DNA of 64,000 nucleotides from Patella vulgata (GCF_932274485.2 NC_065882.2:62843431-62907430); one strand, 5' to 3'; numbered from the stretch's first letter, positions 11,685 to 25,530 are shown. Notes: a model not told the origin generated them from the sequence alone. Numbers and translations are program-made.

Positions 11685-12580
11685 CATTTTAAAAATGATA
11701 ATGCAATATTTAAATTCAGGATCATATTTAAAGTCTGTGCAACACAAAGGGTAATTTGTTATTGTCAATTCTGTATAATACGGTTATCTGTGTATTTCTC
11801 AGATGCTAACTAAAAGGTACACATGAAATGTAGTGAACATATACGAGAGGGTAGCATCGGATGTTCTAGAAAGAGAAAAAATAACCTGCTTTGTACACTA
11901 CACCTGCCATTACTTAGTCAAATAAATCGGTGGCGTGGGCTTGAATTCCAAAAAACGAAGCTATAGGGTATGAAATATCCTCGAAACCAAAGTCCCCCAA
12001 CAGATTCACTCAGCATCGAGATGGACTAAAAATAGACCAACAAATTCAGAAATCTTGCCTTGTTTTACGTGATTACAGACTTAGAAGTCTGCCGGTAAAT
12101 ATGAAAACATTTTACAGCTTACAATGCTTTCAACAATATTCAATATCTAACGATAGCGTTATTGGTCTGGATTGCATAAATTTACACAGCTATAGTTAGT
12201 GTATAATGGACCACAGAGAGCGTGTTCCACGATACTGAATGCCAGCTCTACAATATTGATATTGTTGTGACTAACACGATATGAAAGCTTGAAGATGAGA
12301 TAATCTGTATATTGAGTAAGATGAATTTAATCTATAACACAGCGTGAGATGTGGTAGTCTTATACAATAAATACTCAAGATGATGTAGATGGAAGTGCTG
12401 ATATTTCAGCAAAGATAAAACCAACTGTGCTTTTGTATTTTGTTAAGATATCTTATTGATAAAAATTAAAAATGTTATCCTTTAGATATCTTAAAAAAAT
12501 AATACTTTAAGAGCATTTTTTAAAATAAAACCTCACTGATGTACATAACGGAAATATTTGGCACACATTTATACTTTAAG

Positions 12581-12985
12581 ATGAAATGAAATGGGGTTTA
12601 ACGTCCTACATTTCTGCATCGACCGAGATAATGAAGACGGACATACGCCATACAGTGTGCTATAAGGGAAATTATGTCTGGACGGGTAAAATGAAATGGG
12701 GGTTTAACGTCCTACTTTTCTGTACCGAACCTTGCGCTACGGCCCACTCTTATATCGAATTCCAACTGTCAAGGGTTCTTTTACGTGCACGCCAATGTGT
12801 ATACGGGACACGTGATTTCGTCACATCCGAATGGCTAGACACTGCCCTTGCCAAGCCCTCCGTCCTGTACCAGTTACACCGGGAAACTGCGACGGAATTC
12901 TCGAGGAATATTCCCGGCCAACACCGGGAGGGAACCCAATACCTCTTGATTAGCGAGCCACTGCCCGAGTGCTTCCTTAGCCATT
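12581..12985 (-). mobile_element. SINE family A with duplicated 3' end
   Basis: The family A 3' end occurs twice in the same orientation: AATGAAATGGGGTTTAACG near 12586 and again AAAATGAAATGGGGGTTTAACG near 12689. The second runs on through the body to a head-like GAGCCACTG at about 12960. This is a copy inserted into, or recombined with, another copy. The 141-codon open frame 12586-13011 is read-through and not a gene. Confidence 0.85.
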
Positions 12986-14049
12986 GGATTCGCCTTTCAG
13001 TTTATGCCTAGTGTACATCTACATTATATTAAGACATGCCTCTACCCGATCGAAGATTTGCATTTAATCCATTTATGGAAAACCTCTCTTTTAAAAACTT
13101 ATTTTATTTATTTGGGGGGAAGCAACAATATTTTGTTTCAAAATCCAATATTTATATCTCAAAGACGTAAACAAAATATTTTCTTTTGCTCAAAGAAACA
13201 AACACGGCAAGAAATGATGCTTATTGTACAAACAAGACGAGCAGAAAAATCAATTATAGTATCGTTTCCTGTTTTGTAATTAAATTCTTTGTATAGCCTT
13301 CTTACCCCCGGGTCGTTTATCTTTCAGCCCTTTAAAGATCCATATTAAGTAACTAAATATACAATTTGAATCAATTTCAAGAAAAATCTCCACAAATTAT
13401 TTACGTAAAGCAACATTCTTTTACAAATTAAAATTCTTCAACTGCCAAAAATAATCTAAATTTGTTCATGGAATTAAATCCCGGCAAGGCCAAATTTTAT
13501 TTGAATTGAATGAATGAAATTGCATTAGAAAGTGGGCTTGGGCTTGGTCCGCGGGCGTAAGCAGACAACCGATTGTATCCTGTTAGTTGGTCGTTGATAT
13601 GTTATTTAAGAAAGAACAAAAATAGGGTTGTAAACGTCATATGTACGACCGTCCCTATACTATGTAGCAATTTGGTGAGGATTAATCTTGGAATAGTTCC
13701 AACCAAAGTTACAGAATAGCGGAGAACCTCGGGTCAACAATTTGAATGGGCGCAACGTGCCTGGGAAATAATTACTATGATTAAACCATCGTTTATGGTA
13801 TTGTAACCCAATATACTTTAGGTTGTAATAGTCGAATGGTTTGGTGGGTTAGCCCAATTTGGCAAGACTCCTCTGCCTCGAGGTTTTATTCGCATTGAGG
13901 TGGTCTAATAACATACTACCCCTACATCTACGTCGATAGTTGAAATGATATTTAATTCTAACGACAGTGTAAAAGTTCCGCCACGTGTAGACCCATAAAG
14001 AATGTGTTGTTGGCTGTTGTTATTGACAGCTTTTCTGTATACGTCCATA
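12986..14049. other. Non-coding flank, nothing recognised
   Basis: AT-rich. The open frame at 13004-13279 has biased, low-complexity composition and no family; I do not call it. Confidence 0.5.
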
Positions 14050-14985
14050 TAATAATATAGTCGTATATTGTCACGCTGTCACGACAATTTCTTGTTAACA
14101 CTCCACAGTTTTTGTCAGATTTGATTTTCAGATCGCAATTTACGGATCAGTCTACTTGTTTACTAACGGACCTGTTAACACGATATAGGACAGACCTCTT
14201 CATTGTTCATTGGTGTATATGGAAGGGCCCTGTTGAATTTTAAAATTTCGGATCGTAAATTTCGAACGCGTTTGCGGACTTATCTTTCTGGTCACATTAT
14301 GACGTTGGGAGTTTGAGAACATTAAATAGGGTAGAATTCTACATGAAATATTTTAACACTTGGTGGAATGAGCAAATGCAAAATGTTTAATCGTAAATCG
14401 CAAAAGTTAACTCCCATACTACCTACGAAATTATGAAATTGAATTATCGCGTCGAATTTTTGGTAGGCTGTTCAACTTGATGAAAGGAAGACTGTTATCG
14501 ATTTTCAACAATGGTCTTGAGATTTATGCCCCTTGAAAACGAAATCTTGTTAACACTACAGGAGCAAAATTTATAATTAAATCTTTATGACATTTCCGAA
14601 GGTTATACAATTACTCGGTGAATATTAGATCCCTATTGATTGAGGGACTTTATGACGATAATTGCCACAATTACATGTATGCCCTTTGATTTGAATCTTT
14701 ATGATTCGTAAAATGAAAGATCCCTATACATTTATTGGACGATTTATGTTGATGACTTCTAGTGTTATGACACTTGATCACGAACCTTTATTTAAACTAC
14801 AATTATCATTGGATTTTTATGAAATATAGTAAAACAAACCGGCTTTTCGTTTTTCAACAGTTACCGATAATATCTCCCACAGTTATGTTACTTGATTATA
14901 TTTCGGATTGGATCTGTATGATATCTAAACTTTAATCAATTGTTGATAGCCAATACGGCCAAACCAATTTGGTTTTTATTTCGTG
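14050..14985 (+). repeat. Degenerate repeat array with CTTGTTAACAC motif
   Basis: A motif recurs in diverged form: TTCTTGTTAACACTCCACAG at about 14088, ATCTTGTTAACACTACAGG at about 14545, then GTTATGACACTTGATCACGA at about 14767 and GTTATGTTACTTGATTA at about 14883. A second copy of the same family lies near 53.3 kb. The class is unknown. The units look like an old, tandemly organised dispersed repeat. Confidence 0.55.
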
Positions 14986-15881
14986 ATAAATAGCTTCGAT
15001 CTGGCATGTGTTTATTTTAAATTTCAACAACCGAAATAAATTTCGTTAAAGGCTTTTGCGAAGAGCAACCACGTATTTTCATTTTTTGTTTTTTTTGTTA
15101 AAACGATAATTTGTGTCCAAGAAATAGGGCGCACAGATTACTAAAATTCGAACTGACAACATTATTGCTCTGTTTTATAAAGAATATGAAAATTGTGAAT
15201 TGTGTGCAGTTGTTCGTGGAAGTATGTTTGCCTGACAGTCTATATGTTACGCCGACGTAACATGTTTGTGTTTGGGCATATATTTAATTTCCATTCCTTT
15301 CAATTTCCCATTTTTTTTACTTCCCCTCGTCATTTAATATTTATTGTTATCCCACTTTTCGTGTACCTCTTATAATTTCTATTCTCAAATGAGTAAGAAA
15401 ATCTTTTTTATCCTCACACAGTCTAGCTTTTTAACAATGTAGCGTAGTAAATTTCTAGTTTAAAAGAAAGACCCATTGATTTGATATAATTAGACACGAC
15501 ATAAAGGGGGAGATAATTGGTTTTACAATGGAAATAAAGGAAACGAAGCTATATCCTTTGTTGTAACTCAATTATCTCGAATTATTTAAACGCCTGTTCT
15601 ATTGATTACCATCATATTATTCGATTTCCTCCATCGATGATAAATGGTTATAAAGAACGGTATAGAAATATCTACAAATCACCACAGTCACGAAGGATAA
15701 ATATTGAGTCTTTGAACAACCGCTTGAGCCAGTTATGTATTGCGATACCACGACGTGAATTAACCACTTTTGTATCGTTCCTTAGTCGCCAAAGATACAG
15801 TCGTTTGATGCATTAAGCTACATAAGATAATGCATTGCAAAACAAACTGAGGCGGCTTAATTAACACAAGACCGTATACAT

Positions 15882-16165
15882 GAAAAGAAACGATGTTTAG
15901 CGTCCCATTTTTTCAGCACCGACGGGCATACGTCATGTAGTGTACTATGGGTGAAATTTCGCCCAGACAACAACGCTACGGTCTATTCCTATTTGGAAGT
16001 TCAATTTTCAAGGCTTTTTTTACGTGCATGCCAACGTGTACACTTGACCTCAAGTCTTTCGTCCCAACGCTGTTCCTCGTTAGACCCTTCTTTCCGTTAT
16101 CCCCGGTTACGAATACGTAACCACGTGGTTAGTAAACCAGCGGCTTACTTAATGAGTAAAACGCG
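15882..16165 (-). mobile_element. SINE family A, diverged
   Basis: Minus-strand copy reading GTTTAGCGTCCCATTTTTTCAG, then GGGCATACGTCATGTAGTGT and a worn head near 16140-16160 (CTTAATGAGTAAAAC). The open frame at 15951-16178 is a shadow. Confidence 0.75.
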
Positions 16166-16922
16166 GCTCCATGCATGAACAGACATGAACAAATATTCGT
16201 GATAGTCCTAGCCACATTTGATGGTTTTTTTTTAAAAAAACAAATTCATATGTAAAGGAAGACTCCACAACAAAATTGTAAAAGCGAAAAGAGATATGCG
16301 TACAGAGATACATTAATACGATACCAAGATAAAAGATTTTTTTATACGAACTGATATTTTTAAATCGGGTCAAAATATCAATATAAATCACATCGGGTCG
16401 ACCCTCATCGAGTGACACTTTAAGTTATCTATTGAAACCCATCAATCAGAAGAATGCGGCCATCCAATTCCCCAGATTATATGTTAAGTGATTTTTCTGT
16501 TTGATGTATTGTGTTTGATAATTGTCAACATCTTGTAAAATTATTATTTATTTAAATAAATCCTATATTTGCTAAATAAGTCTCATACTAAGGGACATCC
16601 GTTGTTTGGGTTGGCAAAATATTTAGATCTTAATAGGGTTTGTTTCCACAAACATATTCTTATGTTGACCTCAAACCATAATTATATCCATACAATTTGA
16701 ATAGACTGGCTGATATGATTTGATGCAAACAATTATTCGTAGATAAATGTGTTAATACCAGTACAACCTAAGATGTGTTCATTGACTCTGTTCTCATGAA
16801 ATCTTAAAGAGGAGCGAATGAATCGAAAGCTGAAAGGGGTATTAGTTAAGATTCGATAAAGAGCGGACAGTTTTCGCTATAGACAATGAAAAGAGAATAT
16901 GGTAAACATTTCAGTCAAATTG

Positions 16923-17056
16923 CTTCACTCTGACGTTCACTCTGAACATAAGCGATTCAATTCTAGGCTAGCCTCGACGGCCATTACTACTTCACTCTGA
17001 CGTTCACTCTGAACATTAGCGATTCAATTCTAGGCTAGCCTCGACGGCCATTACTA
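16923..17056. repeat. Tandem duplication, 2 x 67 bp
   Basis: Units 16923-16989 and 16990-17056 differ at one base by eye (GAACATAAGCG against GAACATTAGCG). Within each unit TTCACTCTGA recurs as a shorter internal repeat. This is a very recent duplication. Confidence 0.95.
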
Positions 17057-17632
17057 CTGTTGATACGATAATAAACAAAGTCTCGATTATCCATTTTTAC
17101 GATTATTTCATTCACAACAAAACGTATTCAAATCCACTAAACATCACAGGCAACCGATGGCATCGAGTGTTGATTATGGTCTTGGTAAGTTGATTAATGT
17201 CTAACTAATAATTGTGATAATATTTAAGGCCTAACGAAAGACCCGCAATAGGCAGATTTATGTCTTGTATAATGCCTGTTTAAGCTTTGTGCCACTCTAA
17301 GCCTAATTACGGTCATTGAAGGATAAAATAAGTTAAATGGATTTATTTTTTTATGGTCTTGAGTCAATTTTCGTAAACGCGATTATACTACTGTCAAATG
17401 CATAACGTGTAGTTTGTGTTATATTTACTCTAAGCATGTACATATTATTATTATTATCATAAACTTTTCAAGCCTTCTATTGAAGATGTATATGGACATG
17501 TTGTAGCCTAACTGTCAGCAACGTGCCTGTCTTTATGAAGCCTGTAAAGGACTTTAGTTTGAACAAGTGCTATGCTGACATTTCAGATTTGTAATATTAA
17601 GAGTCTGCAATAGATTACTTGTTCTGACAGAA

Positions 17633-17937
17633 ATGAAAGGAAATGGGACATAACATCATACCCGATAGTCAAGAAGGGATAGAAAAAATACCACTCAGCT
17701 ATGGTGGGATTTTGCCATAAGGACAGTGGCGCTACGGCTTTCTCTTATTTCAATTTACAACTGTCGATGGATCTTGGACGTTCTGTCAATGATCGCATTC
17801 ACGATACGTCGGGTTTTCGTCCGACCACCTTGCACTACTGGCAAATCCCGTGGAAAGAGCTAGACTTACGTAGGTATTGAACACGGTGCTTCCTGATCAG
17901 TAAGCCAAACTCGTCAAGCCACCGTGGCTCCCTGGGA
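17633..17937 (-). mobile_element. SINE family A, old and diverged
   Basis: The order of blocks is kept on the minus strand (GGAAATGGGACATAAC, GGCGCTACGG-TCTCTTAT, CCACCGTGGCTCCC) with many substitutions. It is the most worn full-span copy in the upstream flank. Confidence 0.75.
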
Positions 17938-20853
17938 AAATATTTGAGTGACAGTTGAGTGATGTTTACATTTCCGCTTCAGATTGATGTCGGAAAACGG
18001 GAAGTTAATACTTTTGAAACTTCATATTAAACTTACTGATTGGACATGCTGGTTTCAATCAGTCCAGATAGAACAATTTCTATTTGCGTTTCCTCGCGTT
18101 AAATTTCTTCCTATCTTGTCGATCTGAAAAGGAAATATTTGTCTCTGTGGGATTCATGTGGTGTAAAGAAAAAACGCTAGAGTTTTCTGTTTTAAAATTT
18201 GTTTACACATAGATTAAAGTGATTCGAAGCTTAGTGACTCTTTATATTGGTGTGCCTTGCGGAGGCGAGATTATGGTTTATCGTCTTTTATAAGTGTCTT
18301 TTGTTTTCCTTACACATACACAAACTTTTCAGTCGGGAGAAATCAAGTTTTTAATTGGTTGTTTGGGGATACCGTCGTTTTTGCTACTGCCTCTGAGTCG
18401 TGTTAGTAGACTGTTTTTGTTGTCTAGCGTTTTATTCCTTGGCAGATACCCAGAGTGGCCGATCAGTTTGATAACCATCGAGTTTCCTAGAATAATTCAG
18501 CACGCAAATGGGAGCCTTGCAGATGAAATTATAATAGGATTGTCCTCATAAATCAACTACTCCCTAGGCAGTGTTCCATGGTTAATCCCACTGCCGTGTC
18601 AAGGACATTTCAAAGTGTCGCTCTATTATCTTGGGTTGAGTTTTAATCGAATATAATTTTATCCGCGGTTACGTTTTCTAGTTTCATGGTGATATCGTAG
18701 ACAATTCTAGTTTCAGCATCTACCTCCATTATATAACTCGGGTTAATCCCGGCTTCTTTGTTACGCAACATTTTATTGGCCAATGAGAAACCTATTATGA
18801 GCACACTCTTGATCCATTATGGCTTGTATTAATGATTTAGAAGAAAATTCATCAACCACAAACGGACTTGATCAAGTCATCGTGTACATTAATTATGACT
18901 TCTTGGATCAGCGTTTAAACAAAGTAGTGGACATAACATAATATATATTTAGTTGTCATAATGCGATAATTTCTAACTGTCGCTATCTATTCTACCGGCT
19001 TTAAATGCAAAATTCAAAAAGCACCACGACACCCAGCATTCGCTATTATCGCGGATACTGCCAACAGATCTAAACTAATCAAATAGCTGGCATACACGGC
19101 GGAATTAACTTGCTATCATTGCCACAGTTTTATCGTAATGGGTCTCGAAATCAAATTTTCAAAGTTAATTATCATCAACGGTTGTTTTTTCATTTCCTGA
19201 GATGCCTAAGGATTTAAAACTTAGAAACATTTTTACGCTAGCCGGCTGTGTACTAATGGCGTTGATTTGTAAGACACGTGTTCTGTATTTTTTTACAAAA
19301 GAAGCAAAGCACCGCCTGTGCGTTCCATTAATACACGTGTTTTTATATGAGTTTTTGGAATTCGCTGTAAACAAGAATATAATTTGTTGAATATATAATT
19401 TATTCGTTCTTTACATTATTTATACAATAACTGTAATTGCTGTATTTTATGTTTCAGTGAACTCCGGTCGACATTGGTGATAAAGACGTTTACACAGATC
19501 TATGGTGTTTACCTTTGAAAAAACGCATGGCGTAAATAATGGATTTAGTCTAGGGAAAGTAAAAAGTGGGCGTGACAAGGTGTTAATCTGTGTAGGATTA
19601 CCGGTCCCCAGCCGAGACATAAACCACGTGGACAAAAGCAGCGTAAAGCTCCCCACATCACGTCAATAGTGTGGCTGACTTGCAGTGTAAAACTCTTTGT
19701 GTGTTAACATGTAGTGCATGTGACAGTCAGGCTCTACAGCTAGTAATAATACTTTAATTACATAGGGCTATCAGCTAAAACCTGTCTTTAAATAGCCAAA
19801 ACTGACTAAGTGTGATCGTAAAATCTGTCACCGTTGTTGGAGATCTTCCAAATCATTAAAATTAAACTCTTTAATGTCTTACCAGAACGGAAGTGGTAAA
19901 ATGTCGCTATTACATTTTTAAACAGTGCGCTGGAATTTGATCCTTGTTATTTAGAATTTGGTGTCGATGATTGAAAATCAAAATTCACACCAACGTGCAA
20001 TTCGTGGGAATATCTTAGATCACCTCGGATTACCTAATTGGTTTGCAGCAGGCTGAGCTCTGTTTTATTCTAAAGGCGCTCTTTTCCAGAAACATCAGAA
20101 AATAGTTAATTGCTTGCTGGGATAATTTGTGCACATATTCTCTTCTCGACGAGGTCAGAATTGTATTTAATGATCTTTTATTAGGTGAATGCGTGACTTA
20201 TACGAGTTTTGTAGAAACATCGAATACAAGTAAACATACACAATGAACAATAGTGTACAGCCATGATAAAGCATGGAGTATTATCGTATAATAATCGGTA
20301 TATTGACCTCAGAGAACATACAGTCGAGACTTGGGATACTTGAAGTTCGATTATTTCGCCAACTAGCCTTTTTTTTAAATTGAATTTCTATTGATATATG
20401 AAATTTTATTGATTAACTATCTGTTAACTGTAGAAAATTTTGTTGAAGCTGAAAAATTATGGAATTGTGATCGTAGCCGTGTACTTATCAGATATATTCG
20501 ATAATGAAACGATAAAATCACGAACGTCCAGCTTATTGTTTGTCCAGAGCATAATGACCATTTGCTAAACTAAAAGTGTTCAAGAAAGACCCAAGTTTCC
20601 GAGATTATTTGAATACTTATTTTATTGTGCAAGACCCAAAGCTGTGCTTTTGAATCTTATATATTGTGGATGGAACTGGTAACTGACAGAATTGTCTGAA
20701 TTTGTGGATTGACATTCAAAGGAGAAATAAATTTACATTATAGCCAAATGTGGCATGATGATATGTTGAAATATTGACTACAATTAATACCGGATGATAG
20801 AATCAGAACACACTGCCAAAGCTCAACAAACAAGTTGTATACGAATAGTTAAG
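17938..20853. other. Flank upstream of the Ig gene's first coding exon
   Basis: This stretch should contain the promoter and 5' UTR if transcription starts close to the coding exon; no start site can be fixed. Sites of interest: TTACGCAAC and ATTGGCCAATGAG near 18.76-18.79 kb (C/EBP-like and inverted CCAAT), and an ACCACGTGG E-box near 19624 inside a slightly GC-richer patch (19550-19690). The open frames at 18294-18551, 19165-19390 and 19447-19656 have no recognisable domain and I do not call them. Confidence 0.4.
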
Positions 20854-20911
20854 ATGGATTTACTGGGATTAACATGTATGTACCTGACAAGTCTTTGGCT
20901 GGCAGTCGCAG
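20854..20911 (+). CDS. Ig-superfamily cell-surface protein (IgLON/DIP/DPR/lachesin type), exon 1: signal peptide
   Basis: The first coding exon encodes MDLLGLTCMYLTSLWLAVAG: a short N-terminus, a hydrophobic core and a small-residue end, typical of a cleaved signal peptide. The start ATG has A at -3 and G at +4. An in-frame ATG exists at 20794, 20 codons upstream, in a poor context, and an in-frame TAA at 20785 closes the frame; I prefer 20854 because it begins the signal peptide directly. The exon ends in phase 1 at G|GTAAGA. The next exon in matching phase and family is at 62254, 41.3 kb away. The pairing is inferred from phase and function. An unmatched orphan exon remains possible. Confidence 0.8.
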
Positions 20912-22554
20912 GTAAGACCATTACATAATTACCACCCCTAATTAGTCTCATTAATCATGCATTATTATCCTACATTGGTTATTTGTTTGTCTTATACACG
21001 AGTTTGCCAGAATAATAAATGTCTTTCCAGTATTGTCATGCTGAGAGTAGCTAAACATAGCCCAGTAACCTCGATAAACACGGCGGATAATTGTTTCTAC
21101 GTGTAAACATATTTTAACAATTACGATCCGTTTGATGGTTTTCCAATCGCTGGGTTTAACATAACATTTTACCCGTACGATTTCAAGAGTTCCTAGTTTA
21201 AAATCACAGCAACTGGTAAATTCACTTAATCGAATTCTCTGCAGCTCCGCTTTCTTTTGAATTATTTGGGTTATTTTGTCTTCCGATCCTCCAACGGCGT
21301 TGTAACGAAAACATTTTTAAAGAGATGTTGCGCTCACACCATCTCTATGTTAATGCAACATGTGTTTTAAAGTGTATATATATAGAAGCAGCCTTTTCTC
21401 AAAATAGGATCAACTTAATTAAATGTCAAACTATGTCATTTCCAAAACTACACATCAATTAAAATCTTACATTATTCCATTTAAAATGTCTACAATATAT
21501 ATTAACATTCATTTTCGTTTCAACATTTAAATTGAGAAATAAGGTAAAACATACAGAAAAAAATATTTTTATATATCTGTCTTTAACATTTATCTGACAG
21601 CATAACATAGATCAATCATATTTTTTCATGTGCTACCTATTTATAGACTATTCATTTATTTATTTTCAACTATATTTACATTCACTGTAGCGTGCGTAAT
21701 ATAAAAATCTGGCATGCACCAAATATTTTCTTGCACTTATAATATTATGGTAAAATAAAGTCAGAAGCAATAAACCCATAGCCGATGAAGAAATATGTGT
21801 AAAACTCTACACTTATCCTGGGATGGGATTCATCTAGTATTTTGGTATAGAACTAAACGAACTAGCCCCCTTAACTTATAGCCATGTATATGCAAACTCT
21901 AAAGGATAGCTGAGGTAGATATTTGCCTTCGGACATGGTCTGTAATTGTGCCGTCCAGCGAAAACAACATCTTTTAGCTAACTACTGTTTGTATGAATGT
22001 CTCGGGTATTTTTTTTTCTATCCCTGTCTCTGTGACTTTGATTGCATTGACCACTTTTTCTTTTTAAAGTAGCTAAGTCTCTTAACTCAATATCATCCTA
22101 AATCTTGGGCATTGAAAACACAAATTATTTGTTAGTTTAAATCAACATTCATGCTGTGATCTTACCGGGGAATGATGGGTTTCTGATATCTAGTATTTAA
22201 CACGAACGTGCACCATAACGCGTTTCAGCGTCATTTGTAACAGGAGACTCGAAGAACGAGGCTTGATATATTTCACGAGTCATGTCAAAGGTGACGCCAC
22301 AATCTTGTCTGGAGAGCATGCGCATTAAAAAAAATATCGGTGTAGACTGGAATAACCAGACGCTACAGATTGCCATTCAATTGAGAATTCTGGCGTATTT
22401 CGCCGGACGATTGAATGTCAATCAGTTTATATACATTCATATTAAATAACATTCATATTACATTATTATATGCGTCGTGACTCATTTGTGTCAATTTCTA
22501 GGTCCCAAATATTAGCGATTTAGCTCCTTTAAGCCCAAGTTTCACTTTTCCGGG
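20912..22554. other. Intron stretch, nothing recognised
   Basis: AT-rich DNA without long open frames. I see no repeat family here beyond short AT-rich runs. Confidence 0.55.
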
Positions 22555-22760
22555 TAGGAAACTGCGAACCCCATATTAAAGTCGGCGTGCACATACAATA
22601 ATCCCTTACAGTTGGAATTCGACAAAGAGAATACAGAAACACCATTGACCTGGCAAATTTAACAGACGTCGCATTGCACACATGGTCATAGGAATACAAT
22701 AATCGTATGTTAGTCTAAAATGAATTGTTTCGACGAGACGTTAAACGCATTCATTTCCCT
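22555..22760 (+). mobile_element. SINE family A, 5'-truncated and worn
   Basis: Retains CGGCGTGCACATACAATAATCCC, CAGTTGGAATTCGACA and ACGAGACGTTAAACGCATTC. The head and first half are missing. Confidence 0.7.
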
Positions 22761-25169
22761 TCTTTATGAAGATTTCTCAATTCGTAAATAGGTTAAGTAT
22801 TATTTCCCAACACTTTTTAGGGAGCTATTTTGTTCAAGATGATGTTATTTTGTTAAAGATACAGTCTAACGCTTCTTAACATATCACAACATTATAAACA
22901 CCTAATTACGTTACTGGTGTTGATACATCGATAAAATTACTTAGGTGAAGGATGTTTTTCACATTTTCGCATACGAAGATGATTATTGAATAGACAAATT
23001 GAAGAGGGAGTAATGATATTTCTTATTTCACACAGGAACTGAGAACGAAGTTAAACATACAATTTGTATAATCATCGTCATTAGATCTTGGTATAATTTC
23101 CCCAGGGCGGATCCACCCATGACTTCATCCACATTATTGTCTGGAGTTTAACTTGACACTGACCTGTTATCGTTTCGTTTTATTGGCTTGCTCACACTTT
23201 ATGATTTATGTAGACACTCGTTGCAATAAGAACGCATGGCTGAATTTTCAGAACCGACGCCTGCGACATTATATTTCATGGAATTGTGGAACTCTGCGAC
23301 TCGTTGTGAGTTGAAGTGGTTGCCACTGTATTAGGGGTTCTCAATACGGTGACACGTGTATGAGCCTTGATGTATATACATATATATTGTGGTGATAATA
23401 GCGTACTAATGTAGTTCCGGAAATCTAAGACCAAATGCTTGAACTTGGATATCAGGAACTATAGTTTCAGCCTAATCGCGTGGAGCCTAATTCCATCTTC
23501 CCCAAATATGTCACATATTTCGGTAAATGTAAGTAAATAAAAGGAACTGTGGAACTATTTCAATTTGAGAATTTTAATCGGTTTTTGTTTTATCGGTTTC
23601 GCACGAAAACAAACCAAAAGAATGGACATAAATACAAATTATTAACACTAACATTTTTTTGAATATACTATTTCATAGGCACACGACTATATGGTTGTAA
23701 ATGAAAGGAATGACCTGGGGCTCTTAAATTAGAGATGCATTGATTGCACCCATCTTTGTATTTATGTCTTGCGAAAGGTTATTTGTGCTCTTTAATTTTC
23801 GGTTAAATGAAATACGCTCGGCCCATAAGCCACATTGTTTACATCGATACCGTCAACTCAGATATGAAAGAATTCTTGTTGAAATAATTTGAATAACACT
23901 TGAGTGAACCCTGTGTATGTATACATCAAAAGGAAATCCGAGGAATTTTAATCCTTAAAAATATTTCCGTATAAAGTCTAGTAAAGGTATGTCCGCATGA
24001 AGGGGACTTGGAATTCGTCAAGGGAATTTAATCCTCAAAAATATTTGGATGAAAAGATATCAAAGTAAGTGGGGTTGAATTCTTACTATTTAGCTGCTAA
24101 TTATGAACACGTCTTAGCGATAAGTAGATAGGGCACGTACAAATCAAATTTATTAAGCCTTACAGTGACACGTGATTTGTCAATAAAGATTCTGATTCTC
24201 GATTTACGAAGATTATTTTTATGCCATCTCCATATCCACTTGTTATATTTACCGAGTTAAGTGTCCGCGGGCCTCGGTCAGAGCTATCTATAAGAGTCCT
24301 GTCAAGATTGAATAGCATATCTGTTATAACTTTCTGTATACCATCTAAACGCCACTTATATGTCAATTAACTGCGATTGAATTGGACAATGAAATATTCC
24401 TCTCCTCCGACCTCTTGACTAATGGACTGCCGGCATGAAATCATTACACTGGAGGATAAGCTGTTAGTCTGGATCAGTGTAAAAAATGACCTGAGGGTTA
24501 ACCTTTTTTCTAAAACTAATATATATTCTTTGTTTTCATTTTGATATAGGAAAAGTGCAAGTATTTATCGAATTAGTATTTTTATATTAACGGAATATTT
24601 TCTACAGGTGACACGACTGTGTAATCATTGTAGTCTGTATGTATAGGTAGTATACCCGACCCTCCAACTCCCCACTATATATGGAAACTAGTCCAGGTTA
24701 GGATGCATTATTAATAAGCACAGTACAGTGAAGCTCTTTAACCACGCGAACTTGTCAAATACAACGAGATTGGTATTGGGTGTTCTAAAGTGTACATTAT
24801 GCATCAGTTAGCAAAATCTTGACAATCAAAGATTACTATAAATACTAACGAGATAAGCCTGTGTTTGTGAACTATATTCATCAACAGTATGGTCTTCTGT
24901 TTAGTTTGTAAACCTTTTCTAAGAATGTGTACCTAATGGCGTTTATGTTCATGAAGCATCTGTTTGTCTGTTTGTTGTGCAGTTCTCTTATGTTGCCTAC
25001 GATAAAAGTTATACATAATTAATCACAGAACTGTTTGTCCTTTGACAAAAATGTGAAATAAATACTGATATTGTCATTTCTTAACTCTTGAACTCTTTAA
25101 AACATCTCTCCATAGGAACTAAAATAACTATTGTAATCAATTACGACACTGCATTGGACAGTGGCTCTA
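22761..25169. other. Intron stretch, no firm feature
   Basis: A pair of similar 27-bp stretches lies near 23950 and 24020 (GAATTTTAATCC / GAATTTAATCC followed by AAAAATATTT). A minus-strand open frame at 24160-24366 has mixed, protein-like composition and an AATAAA 12 bp after its stop, but it begins only at a TTG right after a stop codon and matches nothing I know. Confidence 0.4.
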
Positions 25170-25179
25170 AATATGTATT

Positions 25180-25530
25180 GGGGGAGTCACGGTGGCTAAG
25201 TGGGTAAGACGCTAGATCGCTAGTCTGGAGGTTACGGGTTCGCTCCAGGTGTTGGCCGAGAAAGTTCATCAGGATTTTCCGGCGGGGTTTTCCCCTTGTT
25301 AGTGGTGCAGGATGGAGGGTCTGACAAGAAAAGTTATCTGGTCGTTCGGATGGGACGAAAACCCGAGGTCCCGTGTACACATTGGCGTGCAGGTAAAAGT
25401 TTCATTGGACGTTGGAATTCGATATAAGAGTAGGCCGTAGGAAAATGTCACTCATAACACACTGTGGCGTATGTCCGTCTTCATTAGCCCACTCGAAGTA
25501 GGAGGTTAAACCCCATTTCATTTCATTTCC
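25180..25530 (+). mobile_element. SINE family A, full length, 10-bp TSD
   Basis: AATATGTATT flanks it at 25170-25179 and 25531-25540. The head GGGGAGTCACGGTGGCTAAG and the B-box-like CGGGTTCGCTCC are well kept, and the tail is AGGTTAAACCCC plus ATTTC repeats. This is among the best-preserved heads. Confidence 0.94.

Noticed and set aside
12586-13011. 141-codon plus-strand open frame, the longest in the window
   Set aside because: It lies in family A SINE sequence read on the wrong strand and across a duplicated SINE end; its peptide recurs in fragments at every other minus-strand A copy.
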